This document shows positions 1 to 11,200 of a stretch of DNA of 64,000 nt, in pieces. The stretch spans positions 200,237,828 to 200,301,827 of the forward strand of contig CP136062.1 of NCBI GenBank assembly GCA_032622095.1, read 5' to 3'. Within the stretch, counting starts at the first letter, position 1. Each line of letters begins with the position of its first letter. The translations under genes and the position numbers were made by a program. This DNA is from Siphonodentalium dalli (Eukaryota; Mollusca; Scaphopoda; Gadilida; Siphonodentaliidae). Below the pieces are notes generated by a model, which searched no databases, had not been told where the DNA came from, and was given only the letters and a program-made list of their open reading frames with translations.

Positions 1-80
1 CAGGTACTAACTGGGCTCGACTTGCTTAACTTCGGTGATCGGACGAGAACCGGTGGTTTCAACGTGATATGGCCGTAGAC
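1..80 (-). rRNA. 5S rRNA, partial (cut by window start)
   Basis: Only the 5' part of the gene lies inside the window: the minus strand ends with GTTAGTACCTG at base 1. It carries one-base differences from the array consensus (a T in the CCCGGTTAG region and a missing base in the AACGTCGAG stretch), so it may not be functional. Confidence 0.9.
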
Positions 81-157
81 ATATAGTCCCTGTTAGTTAA
101 ACATCATATGGCTCCACATCCACCTGCGTTTGAAAAATTGAAATGCAAAAGTTTAGT

Positions 158-275
158 GTCTACAGCACCCGAGATTCCCAGGCGGTCACCCATCCAGGTA
201 CTAACTGGGCTCGACGTTGCTTAACTTCGGTGATCGGACGAGAACCGGTGGTTTCAACGTGATATGGCCGTAGAC
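158..275 (-). rRNA. 5S rRNA
   Basis: 118-bp copy close to the array consensus. Internal promoter regions (box A near gene position 50-64, box C near 78-95) are present. The sequence just 3' of the gene is altered (GTTTAGT on the plus strand instead of AGTTTT), which breaks the AAAAC part before the terminator T-run. Confidence 0.88.
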
Positions 276-350
276 ATAAAGTCCCTGTTAGTTAAACATC
301 ATATTGCTCCACATCCACCTGTGTTTGAAAAATTGAAATGCAAAAGTTTT

Positions 351-468
351 GTCTACAACACCCGAGATTCCCAGGCTGTCACCCATACAGGTACTAACCG
401 GGCTCGACGTTGCTTAACTTCGGTGATCGGACGAGAACCGGTGGTTTTAACGTGATATGGCCTTAGAC
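351..468 (-). rRNA. 5S rRNA, diverged copy
   Basis: 118 bp. Substitutions are seen in both strands of the terminal helix (plus-strand GTCTACAAC at the 3' end and CCTTAGAC at the 5' end) and in the GGCGGTCACC stretch (GGCTGTCACC). This is probably a decaying edge copy. Confidence 0.85.
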
Positions 469-543
469 ATAAAGTCCCTGTAATTTAAACATCATATGGC
501 TCCATATCCACCTGTGTTTGAAAAATTTAAATGCAAACGTTTT

Positions 544-661
544 GTCCACAGCACCCGAGATTCCCAGGCGGTCACCCATCCATGTAATAACCGGGCTCGA
601 CGTTTCTTAACTTCGGTGATCGGACGAGAACCGGCGGTTTCAACGTGATATGGCCGTAGAA
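544..661 (-). rRNA. 5S rRNA, diverged copy
   Basis: 118 bp. It has changes in the terminal helix (plus strand GTCCACAGC and GCCGTAGAA), in box C (CCATGTAATAACC) and in box A (GTTTCTTAAC). Several of these fall in the TFIIIA-contacting region, so transcription is doubtful. Confidence 0.85.
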
Positions 662-736
662 ATAAAGTCCCTGTAATTTAAACATCATATGGCTCCACAT
701 CCACCTGTGTTTGAAAAATTGAAATTCAAAAGTTTT

Positions 737-854
737 GTCTACAGCACCCGAGATTCCCAGGCGGTCACCCATCCAGGTACTAACCGGGCTCGACGTTGCT
801 TAACTTCGGTGATCGGACGAGAACCGGTGGTTTCAACGTGATATGGCCGTAGAC
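737..854 (-). rRNA. 5S rRNA
   Basis: 118-bp copy matching the array consensus through the whole gene. The downstream spacer differs slightly (GAAATTCAAAAG). Confidence 0.92.
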
Positions 855-929
855 ATAAAGTCCCTGTAATTTAAACATCATATGGCTCCACATCCACCTG
901 TGTTTGAAAAATTGAAATGCAAAAGTTTT

Positions 930-1047
930 GTCTTCAGCACCCGAGATTCCCAGGCGGTCACCCATCCAGGTACTAACCGGGCTCGACGTTGCTTAACTTC
1001 GGTGATCGGACGAGAACCGGTGGTTTCAACGTGATATGGCCGTAGAC
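930..1047 (-). rRNA. 5S rRNA
   Basis: 118-bp copy matching consensus except one base in the 3' half of the terminal helix (plus strand GTCTTCAGC). Confidence 0.9.
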
Positions 1048-1122
1048 ATAAAGTCACTGTAATTTTAACATGATATGCTACAGCATCCACCTGTGTTTGA
1101 AAAATTGAAATGCAAAAGTTTT

Positions 1123-1239
1123 GTCTATAGCACCGAGGTTCCCAGGCGGTCACCTATCCAGTTACTAACCGGGCTCGGCGTTGTTTAATTTCGGTGATCG
1201 GACGAGAACCGGTGGTTTCAACGTGATATGGCCGTAGAC
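1123..1239 (-). rRNA. 5S rRNA, degenerate copy
   Basis: 117 bp: one base is lost in the CACCCGAG stretch, and there are multiple substitutions in box C (CAGTTACTAACC), the loop A/helix II region (CTCGGCGTTGTTTAATT) and the 3' helix. Most likely a pseudogene at the array edge. Confidence 0.82.
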
Positions 1240-1315
1240 ATATTGCCCCTGTAATTTTAACAGCATATGGCTACAGCATCCACCTGTGTTTGAAAAATTA
1301 AAATGCAAAAGTTTT

Positions 1316-1360
1316 GTCTATAGCACCGAGGTTCCCAGGCGGTCACCCATCCAGGTACTA
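1316..1360 (-). rRNA. 5S rRNA 3' fragment at array boundary
   Basis: Only the last 45 bp of the gene remain, sharing the CACCGAGG variant with the preceding copy. Homology ends at CAGGTACTA, and unrelated sequence follows from 1361. This is the array breakpoint. Confidence 0.85.
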
Positions 1361-1709
1361 GGGCTGCATGTGGATATACTCAAACTTGTTAGTACTCTCT
1401 GGTTCAGGGTTCATGGGTGCAGTCGGAAATCCCCTTGCTCCAGTGGAGACTTCCCCAATATATTTTCGATCTCCGTTCAAAGCAGTAAAAAGTCTGACTA
1501 TTTCTGGTTGGCTTGTTGAGATCATTCATTTTTGTTCGCAACAGTCTGATCTTGAAAAACCCTGTCAAGGACCATTCTACTCGTCGGCCCATCGTGGGCG
1601 CTTTTCAGGAGAGCGCCTCTTCGGCAAGTTCTGGGCGCGGCTGATTGGATTCGAGACACCACATTCGCAAAATGTTATTTAACGCCACAGAAAGTGAGGG
1701 TCCTTTCTA
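1361..1709. other. No recognised gene; unique, relatively GC-rich segment
   Basis: This sits between the array breakpoint and the giant palindrome. It contains a short inverted repeat (GGCGCTTTTCAGGAGAGCGCC, near 1598-1618). I compared it by eye with U1, U2, U4, U5 and U6 snRNAs, which are often linked to 5S genes, and found no convincing match. Short open frames exist on both strands but look like chance. Confidence 0.5.
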
Positions 1710-1736
1710 TGGAGGATTATTAGGGTCACAATCCTA

Positions 1737-1995
1737 ACTTCACATTTTTACTCTAACTTAATATTTTAATTCTTACTTAATATTTTAATTCTAACTTAAC
1801 ATTTTAATTCTTATATTTTAATTCTAACTTTACATTTTAATTATAACTTTATATTTTAATTATAACTTCATATTTTAATTCTTACTTAATATTTTAATTC
1901 TTATATTTTAATTGTAACTCTAAGTTTATATTTCAATTCTTACTTAATAGATTTATTTTAATATTTTAAATCTACTACAAAAAGGTCTAATGTTG
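1737..1995 (+). repeat. AT-rich minisatellite in left arm of the palindrome
   Basis: Degenerate tandem copies of a 15-18 bp motif close to TATTTTAATTCTAACT. The mirror array is in the right arm. Confidence 0.85.
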
Positions 1996-3540
1996 GAATT
2001 AAAATATTAGAATTAAAAAGTTTAAATTGGAGTGAACATAAAACGGACCTCAGAATTGAAACGCAAAAATGAAAACAGACATAAAACGGATACTGTCAGT
2101 TGGAATTGTGACCCCAATAACAGGCCTGCACCTCTATAACAATTATATCGAAAGACGTCGCTGCGATCGGACGGCGGAAATTGCCGATCTCGCAAGCTTT
2201 CCCGGCGTCGCTATCTTTGTCGTTGCGCGATGCGGAGTTTCTGTTAGATCTTGTTTGTCCATGTGAGAACAATGCCAATGGTCCCTGTTGACAATAATTT
2301 GATGGTTATTTTTAAATGACCATGTATAGTATAAGGGGGGTTTCAGACAGGAACATAATAATAATTATAATATAATAATAAATAATTATGTTGAGATGCC
2401 TTTGTATTTCAAGCCAATATATATATGGTAGTAAAATGTTAGATTATCTGTTTTCTCTTATATAATACAGATACGGGTCGACAAGTATTAGATCACGTCA
2501 TGAATTTCTACTATGGCTATGCACGTAAAGATTATATTCCGCCCGTTTAAAATGTATGGGAACGTTTTGATGTTCTGCGTGACGGGGAACTTGAGAGCAT
2601 TCAACACACAGTGAATATAGTTCGTTGTTAGTACTTGTTCCTTAACAATCTATGTAACAGTAGGGGCCATGGCACCAACTCCAGATTGCATGACTGTGAT
2701 TGCCACGTTTGTGAGTCGATATCGCAATAAACATTGAATTGATTACGCAGAAGATATTCCACGCGATTGTAAGGATGCAAATCAGACTTGGCTCAACAAA
2801 TTGACCTATTCAATTTCATGCATGCAATCTCGAGCTGGAACCTACACTTACTGTGGAATGCCGGTACATAATTATTAACTAAGGAACGGGTATTATACAT
2901 AAGAAATAGATTATAGCTGCAATGTTTTGTCAATGTTATAAACTTCCCTGTCAGAACATGGACAATTGCCCATGATCTCTACGGGCGTAGCCAGAGTCGA
3001 GATACATGGCATGGAATGATCTAGGCAATATATAACCTCCCTGGTGTCCAATATTGTTTTTCACAATTTATGAACATCCCTTCATTGCACGTAATTTAGA
3101 TGTTGAAATCAATTGGGAACAAGACATACAGGCGCGAGAAGAGTGTAACATTAATTGGTTAATTATCTATACTCCTATAATCTCCACGAAGTCTATACAC
3201 TCTGACTCTCTGGTTAATGGTGCGAAATCCGATTCGATGGTCCCCAAATAATCAGATTCCAACAACAACAAAAACATTTTTAGAAATGCCGCTTCATTTA
3301 TCAGAATCGATTAATTGCCCAAAAAATCATGCTAACCGCTGTCAACTATAGTATACAATTGCCCAAAACGTGTTATTTATCAACATGTTGTTCGACGAAA
3401 TTTGGCCTTATTATCAACACAAAGCCTCTTGATTCATCTTCATCCGCATTTTGATCCGAGACCGTCGACTCGTCGACTTTATATTGGGCCACTAATAAGT
3501 CTCGATGGTCAAATAGATTTCAAAAATCGATATCTAATAA

Positions 3541-3585
3541 CTCTGACCTTTGACCTTTGACCTCTCTCTCTCTCCCTGTTAACCC
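3541..3585 (+). repeat. TGACCTT tandem and CT run at palindrome centre
   Basis: The unpaired centre holds repeats of TGACCTT followed by a CTCTCTCTC run. Confidence 0.75.
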
Positions 3586-5244
3586 ATGTGAGACGGGGAG
3601 CTGCCATTCTCTGCACCCCTGTTCCTTCAGATAATCGATGACTGCGATTGTTTCAAGCACATATATAATTATAGCATGGGGTCTAATAATCATGCCGATA
3701 TTAAAGTTCCTGCCTCAGATTAAAGATTAAATTAACGCTCCTAAATTACCATTTCTTTGGCTTCGGTGGTAAAAAATATTTGATTCGAGTCGAGGAACCC
3801 ACCCACCAAAGCTCAGAGTGATCAGATATCGAAAAACGTTGTCAAACGATCTCGGACTAAATTGCGGATGAAGATGGATAACTCTAAAATCAAGTGGTAA
3901 TTCGGCTAAATTTCGTGATAATACGGCCAGATTTCGTTGAACAAAATGTTGCTAAATAACACGTTTTGGAAAATTTTATACCATAGTTGACAGTGGTTAG
4001 CATTATTTGGTTGCAATTAATCTGATCACTAACGCGTTTGTTGTTGTATCTTGATGATATGGGGACCGTCTGATCGGATTGAGTACCTTTAACTTATGTT
4101 CAGTCCGTCCGGTATACTTGGGTATACTAAAGAGTTAGGATTTATAGCATTCGTGGAGATTATAGGAGTATAGATAATTAACCAACTAATGTTACACTCT
4201 CCCCCATGTATGTCTTGTATTCAATTGATTTCAAAATTTGAATGTGCAATGAAGAGATGTGCATAAATTATGAAAAACAATATTTGATACCAGATGGGCT
4301 ATATATTTGGCTAGATCATTGCATGTCATGAATCTCTACTCTGGCTACGTCCGTAGAGTTCATAATCCACCAGTTCAAATCATGGGAACTTGTTCATGTT
4401 CTGACAGGGAAGTTTATAATATATTTCTTAGGCAAAATACCTGTACCTCAGTTAATAATTATGTACCGTTATTCCACAGTAAATGTAGGTTCCATGCAAC
4501 TCGAGATTGCATGCTTGAAATAATAGAATAGGTCAATTTGTTGAGCCAAGTCTGATTGGCATCCCTTATAATCGTGGAATTTCTTGCGGGTAATCAATTC
4601 AATGTTTATTGAGGTATCGACTCACAGACATGACAAATAAATTCATGCAATCTGGAGTTGGTACCATGCCCCCCACTGAAATATATTATTAAGGAACAAG
4701 TACTAACAAAGAAATATATTCCCTGCGTTGTGTGTTGAATGCTATAAAGTTCCCCGTCAGAGCATCAAGTAGAAATTCATGACATGATATAATTCTTGTC
4801 GACCCAATCCTGTATTATATAAAATAAATATATTCAGCACATGCTTTGGAAACAGATATAATCGAACATTTTACTACCATATATGGCTTGAAATGCATCT
4901 CAACATAATTATTTATTATTATATTATAATTATTATTATGTTCCTGTCTGAAATCTACAGATGCAATTTTCAAATAGCCATCAAATTATTGACAACGGGA
5001 ACCATTGTTCTCACAGAGACAAATAAGATCCAACAGAAACGCCGCATCGACAAAGATTGCGACGCCGGAAAAGTTTGGGAGATCGGCAATTTCCGCCGTC
5101 CGATCGCGGCGACGTCTTTCGATAGAATTGTTATAGAAGTGCAGGCGTGTTATTGGGGTCACAATTCCAACTTGCAGTATCCGTTTTATGTCTGTTTTCA
5201 TTTTTGCGTTTCAATTCTGAGGTCCGTTCTATGTTCACTCCAAT

Positions 5245-5590
5245 TTAAACTTTTTAATTCTAATATTTTAATTCCAACATTAGATCTTTTTGTAGTAGAT
5301 TTAAAATATTAAAATAAAACTATTAAGTAAGAATTGAAATATAAAGTTAAGAGTTACAATTAAAATATAAGAATTAAAATATTAAGTAAGAATTAAAATA
5401 TGGAGTTATAATTAAATATCAAGTTAGAATTAAAATGTAAAGTTAGAATTAAAATATGAGAATTAAAAGTTAAATTAGAATTAAATTATTAAGTAAGAAT
5501 TAAAAGATTATGTTAGAGTTAAAATGTTAAGTTAGAATTAAAATATAAGAATTAAAATGTTAAGTTAGAATTAAAATGTGAAGTTAGGAT
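5245..5590 (-). repeat. AT-rich minisatellite in right arm of the palindrome
   Basis: Inverted counterpart of the 1737-1995 array (motif AGTTAGAATTAAAATA). It is longer than the left one, so copy number has changed independently in the two arms. Confidence 0.85.
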
Positions 5591-5613
5591 TGTGACCCTA
5601 ATAACCCTCCATA

Positions 5614-6753
5614 CCTTTCGGGTGCATTTACATTGCTATAGAACTGTACACAGATCTACACGCAGACTAGTGTAAACGGGTTGATATAGAAATGCACACA
5701 GAAAGAAAACGGTATTAGTTCGTGTGAGCAAAAATCATGTCCGCCAAACGTCACGGTCAACGCCGAAGCATTGTGCCAGGCAAATCTGTTTTGATTAATT
5801 GTTGCTCGGGCTTGGCGAATGTGTTTTAGCGTTCGTTGTCATTTCAACCCGTGTATTTCGAATATTGAACACGGACAGGGACGTGGCAACTTTGGTCAAA
5901 TTTTTCAACAGTTGGAAATTTCATACCTGACACAACATTAGTTGTAATTTCCAAACCAACAATAGGTTGAAAATGATCTTGTAGTTTGATTTTCAAACAT
6001 TATATTGGGGGGGGGTATTGTTTTCGGACCAATATTTGCATAATTTCCTACTTTTTATATTTTGTTTGGACTGGAATGGCCATCAGCTGGAAGTTTTCCA
6101 ACCTTATGGGGGCGGGTGTCAGGTTGGAAATTTCCAACACTTGGAAAGATTGTTTCCTGGTCCCTCCCCGTGGCCAGTCAAAAACTGCTAGTTAATTAAA
6201 AAAAATAATATTGTCCTACATTGGGTCAACATTGCCATTGGAATTGTCATCAGTTGGAATTTTTACTACATTTGGTCAAATAAAGGGTGTTGTAGGTTGA
6301 ATCCCCATTCCACACAGATCCAAATTTGCCACCGCCCAGATGGTGTCAAACAGGAGACATATAGATATATAGATGATCACCTGAAATCCTAAATATTGGT
6401 GGAATCGCCATCTAAAGCTATATGGGTGCTCTCCAACCTCTTTATTTGTGCACACGGTTGTTTGTTGTGCATTCCTATGCGATTTTCATTCTTTCTTCGA
6501 ACCATTATCAAGTGGTATAAGGATACACTTTAAATACATGCGGCACATACCAAATCGCTGTTGTCTGCTGATAGTTGATACATTTTTATGTCTGGCCTAA
6601 ACTGAAACGACTCGTAGTGAATTGTCAATTACCAGAGTACTGATCAGCGCGCGTTCACTATTAGTACTCATATTGTGATCACAGTAATGCGCGACACGTG
6701 ACTTCATACAGATCTGTATACAGTTCTATATCAGTGTAAATGCACCCTTCAGG
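5614..6753. mobile_element. Second TIR element, directly abutting the giant palindrome
   Basis: Terminal inverted repeats of about 44 bp lie at 5614-5657 and 6710-6753, sharing GGGTGCATTTACA and ATAGAACTGTA and ending at AGATCT. The left terminus sits at the TA that also flanks the giant palindrome, so the palindrome appears to have inserted at the edge of this element, or the reverse. The interior has no recognisable protein. It contains one copy of the dispersed GTTGGAAATTTC repeat (5881-5975) and a run of nine G (6007-6015). Confidence 0.75.
5881..5975 (+). repeat. Dispersed GTTGGAAATTTC-family repeat, copy 1
   Basis: Shares CAACTTTGGTCAAAT and CAACAGTTGGAAATTTCAT with copies near 7747, 20470 and, inverted, 21040-21195. 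The inverted copy aligns over the whole segment, so this is a true dispersed repeat and not a short motif. Confidence 0.75.
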
Positions 6754-8763
6754 CTAATACAAATAAGCATGTCTATGCATTGGAATATTCCCAGGAGACA
6801 TACTAACCGCCTGAAATTCATTTGTTTCAGAAAATTACAGTATTAGTAACTGCTATTCGGCGAATTGCCAAAGATGATATCCTAAGGAAGTGTGAGTGTA
6901 TAAACGTTATGTATATGTATATAGCCATTGGGCGGAAATTGATGGTAGATTGTTGATATATCATTGAGGAAGTGGACAATTGAGTTGAGGAAAAGTAGGA
7001 TAAACAACACAGGGGTGAAGAATGAAACGTAAGTTATTTCTAGAATATATTATCAATCTTTATTGAGTCTATTGTCTCATATCTACACACTTCTCCAATT
7101 GTTTGCACTGTTGTGACATTTGATACATGTAAGTTACCAAACTATAGCTTTATGAGTAACTATAAGACGTATTCAACCAGACACCTACCTTCCATTCACC
7201 CAGCGTGCAATATGTTAACAAACCATATAAATAAGGTCAAGAACTCGTTATTTCACAACTGTTTTGTCATTTTGACGCCGAAATAGATTTAGTAATCACG
7301 ACTACTCGCGATGAGAGCGTGTTAGTCGCGTGACGTTTACATCGAAACAATGAAGTTTCGTTGAGCATGCGCAAGCGAATTAAAATGCCACTCTTGGATA
7401 TAATCATAATGGTATCTGGTTTGAATAAGTCTTAGTTACTCATAAAACTCAAATTTGATAAATTCCATTTATCAAATTTGACATTTCCAGCGGATATTAT
7501 AGTACTGTCTCATCAGCCTTGACAACGAGGGTGAGCCGAGCCTCGTGATGGTCCACACCCAGCATTTCTTGTGATCCAGAATAAATCTCCAACTCATTCT
7601 GGCAAGCGAGCCTTTCAATACTACAATGCCGTCCTGGAAAATAAAACAATGGAAACAATTTTCAAACCAGCCATTTCGATTTACGCGGTCTCTGGTGAGC
7701 TAAGTTGGAACATGGACGACGTGCATGGCGACAGGGAGGTTTGGCGTGTCTTATCCCAACTTTGGTCAAACTATTCAACAGTTCTAAATTTCCAACAGTT
7801 GGAAAACTTATTCCACTAGTGGACAATTAATGCAAGCGCGGTGCAAATGGTATTTCCAGGACTTGGAAAGTTCGGTCCTGAACAAAAATGGACAGTAATC
7901 GGGAATTCAAGAGTGGACACCAGTGCCCTAATATAGACCATCTAGCCACGTTCCTGAGTTTGAATGTTTTATATTTTATAATTGCACATGAGCATGTAAC
8001 TATATTGTGAGCTGATCATCTGGATAACGGTGACCGATACCCAAAGTTGGGTATCCTAATGCAACAATGACAATGACCTCGATTATCAGATCACTACATG
8101 TACTTACATGCATACTATAACTCACCATAACTATCGTGGAATACTTTGTCCTCTACTGGATATGGCGGTCCTAAAAAATAGCAATACCGAACGTTACCAT
8201 GCGACGTCTTTCAAAACAACAGATGCTGCATGAGAATATGGTCCATATATATGAACAGAAATCATCTATATCTACCTATAACAAGTTTGATATAGTTTCC
8301 TGGTACAACATACTAAATAGATCGGAGACAGCTGTCTGGAAACGCTTGATTTGCTTTCGAATTGTCTGGAATAATATACATACAAATAGTTTGGGACAAT
8401 TTACGACTCGCGTTCGTTCGGACCATACGCATCTATCTGAAGTCTAAAAACATCATAATGAAAAAATGCCACACTTGACTATTGCATTATATAAGAAAAG
8501 ATCGATTTAAAATGAATATTAATTGATAGAAGCGATTCCGGACAGATGTCTTTGACTCATATGTATTATTTTATACCCCGGAAATTATACAATAAAGTAT
8601 TTAGGAAGCGATTTTTAAGAGTACTGTTACAATTGTTGCAGCCTGCAGGCATGTTATCGTGGAGGGCTCATAAAATGTATAATAATGCCAAACAAGTTAA
8701 TAATATATGAATGACAAACTACTTATAAAATACATAATTATCCCCAACTATTTGCGCAATTTC
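6754..8763. other. No recognised gene
   Basis: AT-rich intergenic DNA. It holds a short perfect hairpin at 7450-7480 (CAAATTTGATAAA pairing with TTTATCAAATTTG) and a second copy of the dispersed repeat near 7747-7885. An open frame at 8199-8447 (+, 82 codons) has no motif I recognise and no flanking splice signals worth trusting. Confidence 0.5.
7747..7885 (+). repeat. Dispersed GTTGGAAATTTC-family repeat, copy 2
   Basis: Contains CCCAACTTTGGTCAAACTAT and CCAACAGTTGGAAAA, matching the copy at 5881 with point differences. Confidence 0.65.
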
Positions 8764-8955
8764 TTAAAGGGGTACTGTACACTATATCCGTTTTATACTC
8801 AACAGTATACATGCAACAATTGAATGAATTTGAGCCATGGATTAGTGCAAAATATAGTCTTGACCAATTTCATTCATTTATTAAATACATTATGTTGAAT
8901 ATAAAAGGTGATAGTTTCATAAATGGTTGGGTTTAGTGTACAGTACCCCTTTTAG
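8764..8955. mobile_element. MITE-like element, about 190 bp
   Basis: Terminal inverted repeats of about 20 bp: TTAAAGGGGTACTGTACACT at the left and, as reverse complement, CTAAAAGGGGTACTGTACAC at the right. TTAA is intact at the left only. No coding capacity. Confidence 0.8.
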
Positions 8956-9239
8956 CTGAATATTGCCAACATTAGCCTTCAAATATCCATTAAAGATACT
9001 GGCGGACTTCGCGGTGGGTATAGCTGTTAATAGAGTCACATCCGCTAAAACGGCCATAAACAGAAATAATATTATCTAATAGACAGATATTGTTCTTATA
9101 CAAATCATAAATTCGAGTACATGGCAAACACTTGGAACTACCGGATCGTCCGATGAAAATGTTCCGTTCCGATGTGGAAGGCGAAGTTAAAATTATTTAC
9201 GCCATCAACAATCGCATTCGAATCACATCAAATTTTATT

Positions 9240-9435
9240 TTAAAGGTACTCAATCCGATAAAACTCATCTCAATTACTATTTCAATGGCTTTGGGGGTCA
9301 AAAATATTTGATTCGAGTCGATGAAGTCACCCATCAAAGCTCAGATTTGTTAGATATCGATTTTAGAAATATATTATTTTTCATTATCGGGAATACTTTC
9401 TGGCCCAGAACTCTGTTCGGATTGAGTACCTTTAA
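9240..9435. mobile_element. MITE flanked by TTAA, about 196 bp
   Basis: The TIR AGGTACTCAATCCGA is perfect at both ends and is flanked by TTAA at 9240-9243 and 9432-9435. A TTAA target duplication is typical of piggyBac-type transposition, so a piggyBac-related mobiliser is plausible but unproven. The interior (AATATTTGATTCGAGTCGA and CAAAGCTCAGA) is homologous to the right-centre of the giant palindrome at 3756-3830, and its end matches 4072-4092. Confidence 0.85.
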
Positions 9436-10112
9436 TCGTCCCGTTATACCCGCTCAAAATCCAGTTACTCCACGTTATTTCATGATTTGGAATGATCAGA
9501 CAGAAAACGTATACATAATATACTTGTTCTTGCAAAGAGGGGAATATTTTTCTCCTAACCTATATATGGTAATACATACCAAATAAGGAATTTACAATGA
9601 GTAGTACTGCGAGTTGTAAGTTGTAGACGCACCAAATTAGGGGTTTACAACCGACGTATCTAAATAATGAAATGGAGACTCTGATTATAAAAATCCACTG
9701 CGCTTGTTTGCGAAAAACTAAACAACACTCGACCTGTATTTTCTCGGACAAAAGCCTGTTTTGTGAATAATATCGCATTCATATTATCACTATGCTATAC
9801 TGTTAGTATATTTTTGAAGAAATTATCATAATTTTATAAATGTTATTTCTAAATTATAACCTACAACGAAGTCCGCCCGTCCCTTTAAGAATTAATCGTG
9901 CGATAACTTGGATAATTCCAGTTATCTAATCTGCTATAAACTGTTAAAACAGTCAAAAGACACATATTCTGTAATTCTGTATTCAAAAGTCTGCAATACA
10001 TGTATAGATGCTATCCATGAAGAATTTCACGAAAAATTCCCAGTCAAATTTCCAGCAGCATGAGCGTATCCACCAGGTCCGGTTCCAGATTTTCCAACAC
10101 ATCTGCTACCTT
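9436..10112. other. No recognised gene
   Basis: AT-rich sequence. Open frames here run on from the MITE or are short, and I see no motif in them. Confidence 0.45.
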
Positions 10113-10478
10113 ACTCGTATTTAAATTCGCGCACTATTTGTCACTCATTGTTTAATTCTCGCACTTTAAATTTGCACACCTAGGTGCGCGAATTCAAAAC
10201 TGACAAAAATATTTTCTTAATAGATTTCTAATATTCTCGTATATTATGCAGATGATGTATATGTGTATATATGTGTATATTAAACACCATCGCGGCGGAT
10301 TTACACCATGTAGACCATATAACTACATACATCATAATTTTGTTGCTACCTGAAATGTGTGTATTTTTATACACGCATTTCAACAATGTCCACATACCAT
10401 GATTTGTCGCTTGTCGTGTGAGTAATGGTCACCGATGGGTGCGCGAAAAAATAGTACTGCGTAAATTTAAATACGAGT
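10113..10478. mobile_element. MITE-like TIR element, about 366 bp
   Basis: Ends are inverted: ACTCGTATTTAAATTCGCGC at the left and, as reverse complement, ACTCGTATTTAAATTTACGC at the right. Subterminal GTGCGCGAA words also recur in opposite orientation. No coding capacity. Confidence 0.75.
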
Positions 10479-11116
10479 GATGTATTCTGTTTTCTATTTA
10501 TAGTAACATACTCATTTCGCACAATCATATCGCGCAGGTCAGTGATATTGAGGAAATCTGGATTTCAAACTAAAGTACATCTAATTTAATTTAACCCTTT
10601 CTATACTAAATGGATTATCACAGTCAGTTAAAAGTGTACATAGGAAATATCTATTATTTATTTATCCCACAGGGTCAGAGTGAAAGACAACAACTGGAAT
10701 GCGTTTATAGCTACCTGTTCAGAAAATCATAATTATTTACAGGAAGCCGATACAATAAATGTAGTAGTAACCAATACAAACATGTGGGTGACAATTTTTT
10801 GAGGCACAATAACCGCCTATACAGATGTAAGCCAAAAGGGGGAAGACACCAATCGAACGCGTATGTCCCAAAACAAAACAAAACAGGGAGGGAGGGTTGT
10901 CAACACAAGCGACTGTCCTTAGCAAAGAAATTATTGGAAAGAATGTTTAACGCAGTATAACTGCGCGCATCCCCCGCCAAAGATATAGTTCCCATTATTC
11001 TGCTCTTCAAATTATCCCCATTCGCTAACTAAATAGCAATACTGCCAAAAATACTTGTACTTTATAATTATGTTTTATTTTCGTCTGAGTACTCCGCAAT
11101 ATCAGTGTATAGCTTA
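10479..11116. other. No recognised gene
   Basis: No motif or repeat stands out apart from a short purine run (GGGAGGGAGGG, near 10886). Confidence 0.45.
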
Positions 11117-11200
11117 CTTATTACGCCACCTAGTGTGGTGTTTCTAGCATTTGGTTTTTTTATATCGCATGGAGTACAGGGCGAATGTATTCTTGGAGAT
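11117..11200 (+). repeat. Dispersed repeat shared with 12957-13045
   Basis: Shares TTATTACGCCACCT, a TATC/TATT-GCG-TGG core and ACAGGGCGAATG with the later copy. It lies just before the 11.2-kb direct repeat and may be the end of the same element. Confidence 0.65.

Larger units (their letters stand above)
1..1360 (-). repeat. Edge of a 5S rDNA tandem array (diverged copies)
   Basis: Period is 193 bp. Each unit is a 118-bp 5S gene on the minus strand plus a 75-bp spacer. Six complete copies and two partial ones are present. Neighbouring copies differ at several sites, unlike the near-identical units after 42.8 kb. Most spacers here read ACATCATATG where the right-hand array reads ACAGCATATG. 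The last two units (from 1123) share a one-base deletion and several substitutions, so divergence grows toward the edge, as expected where homogenisation is weak. The array stops inside a gene at about 1360. Confidence 0.95.
1710..5611. mobile_element. Giant palindromic (foldback) element with TA flanks
   Basis: The two ends are inverted copies: the left end begins TGGAGGATTATTAGGGTCAC, and the reverse complement of the right end begins TGGAGGGTTATTAGGGTCAC. A TA dinucleotide sits directly outside each end (1708-1709 and 5612-5613), which fits a TA target duplication. Homology between arms continues inward almost to the centre, for example 2055-2310 with 4975-5225, 2340-2440 with 4860-4960, 2480-2515 with 4770-4805, and 3290-3550 with 3807-4035. 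That leaves a loop of roughly 250 bp around 3551-3806. Arms are about 1.8 kb and visibly diverged by substitutions and small indels, so this is not a recent perfect palindrome. No transposase frame is visible. TA flanks would fit a Tc1/mariner-like mobiliser, but that is inference. Confidence 0.85.

Noticed and set aside
1361..1709. Linked snRNA gene next to the 5S array
   Set aside because: By-eye comparison with U1, U2, U4, U5 and U6 found only short chance words.
8199..8447. 82-codon plus-strand frame
   Set aside because: No recognisable motif, no neighbouring exon, and length is within chance for AT-rich DNA of this size.
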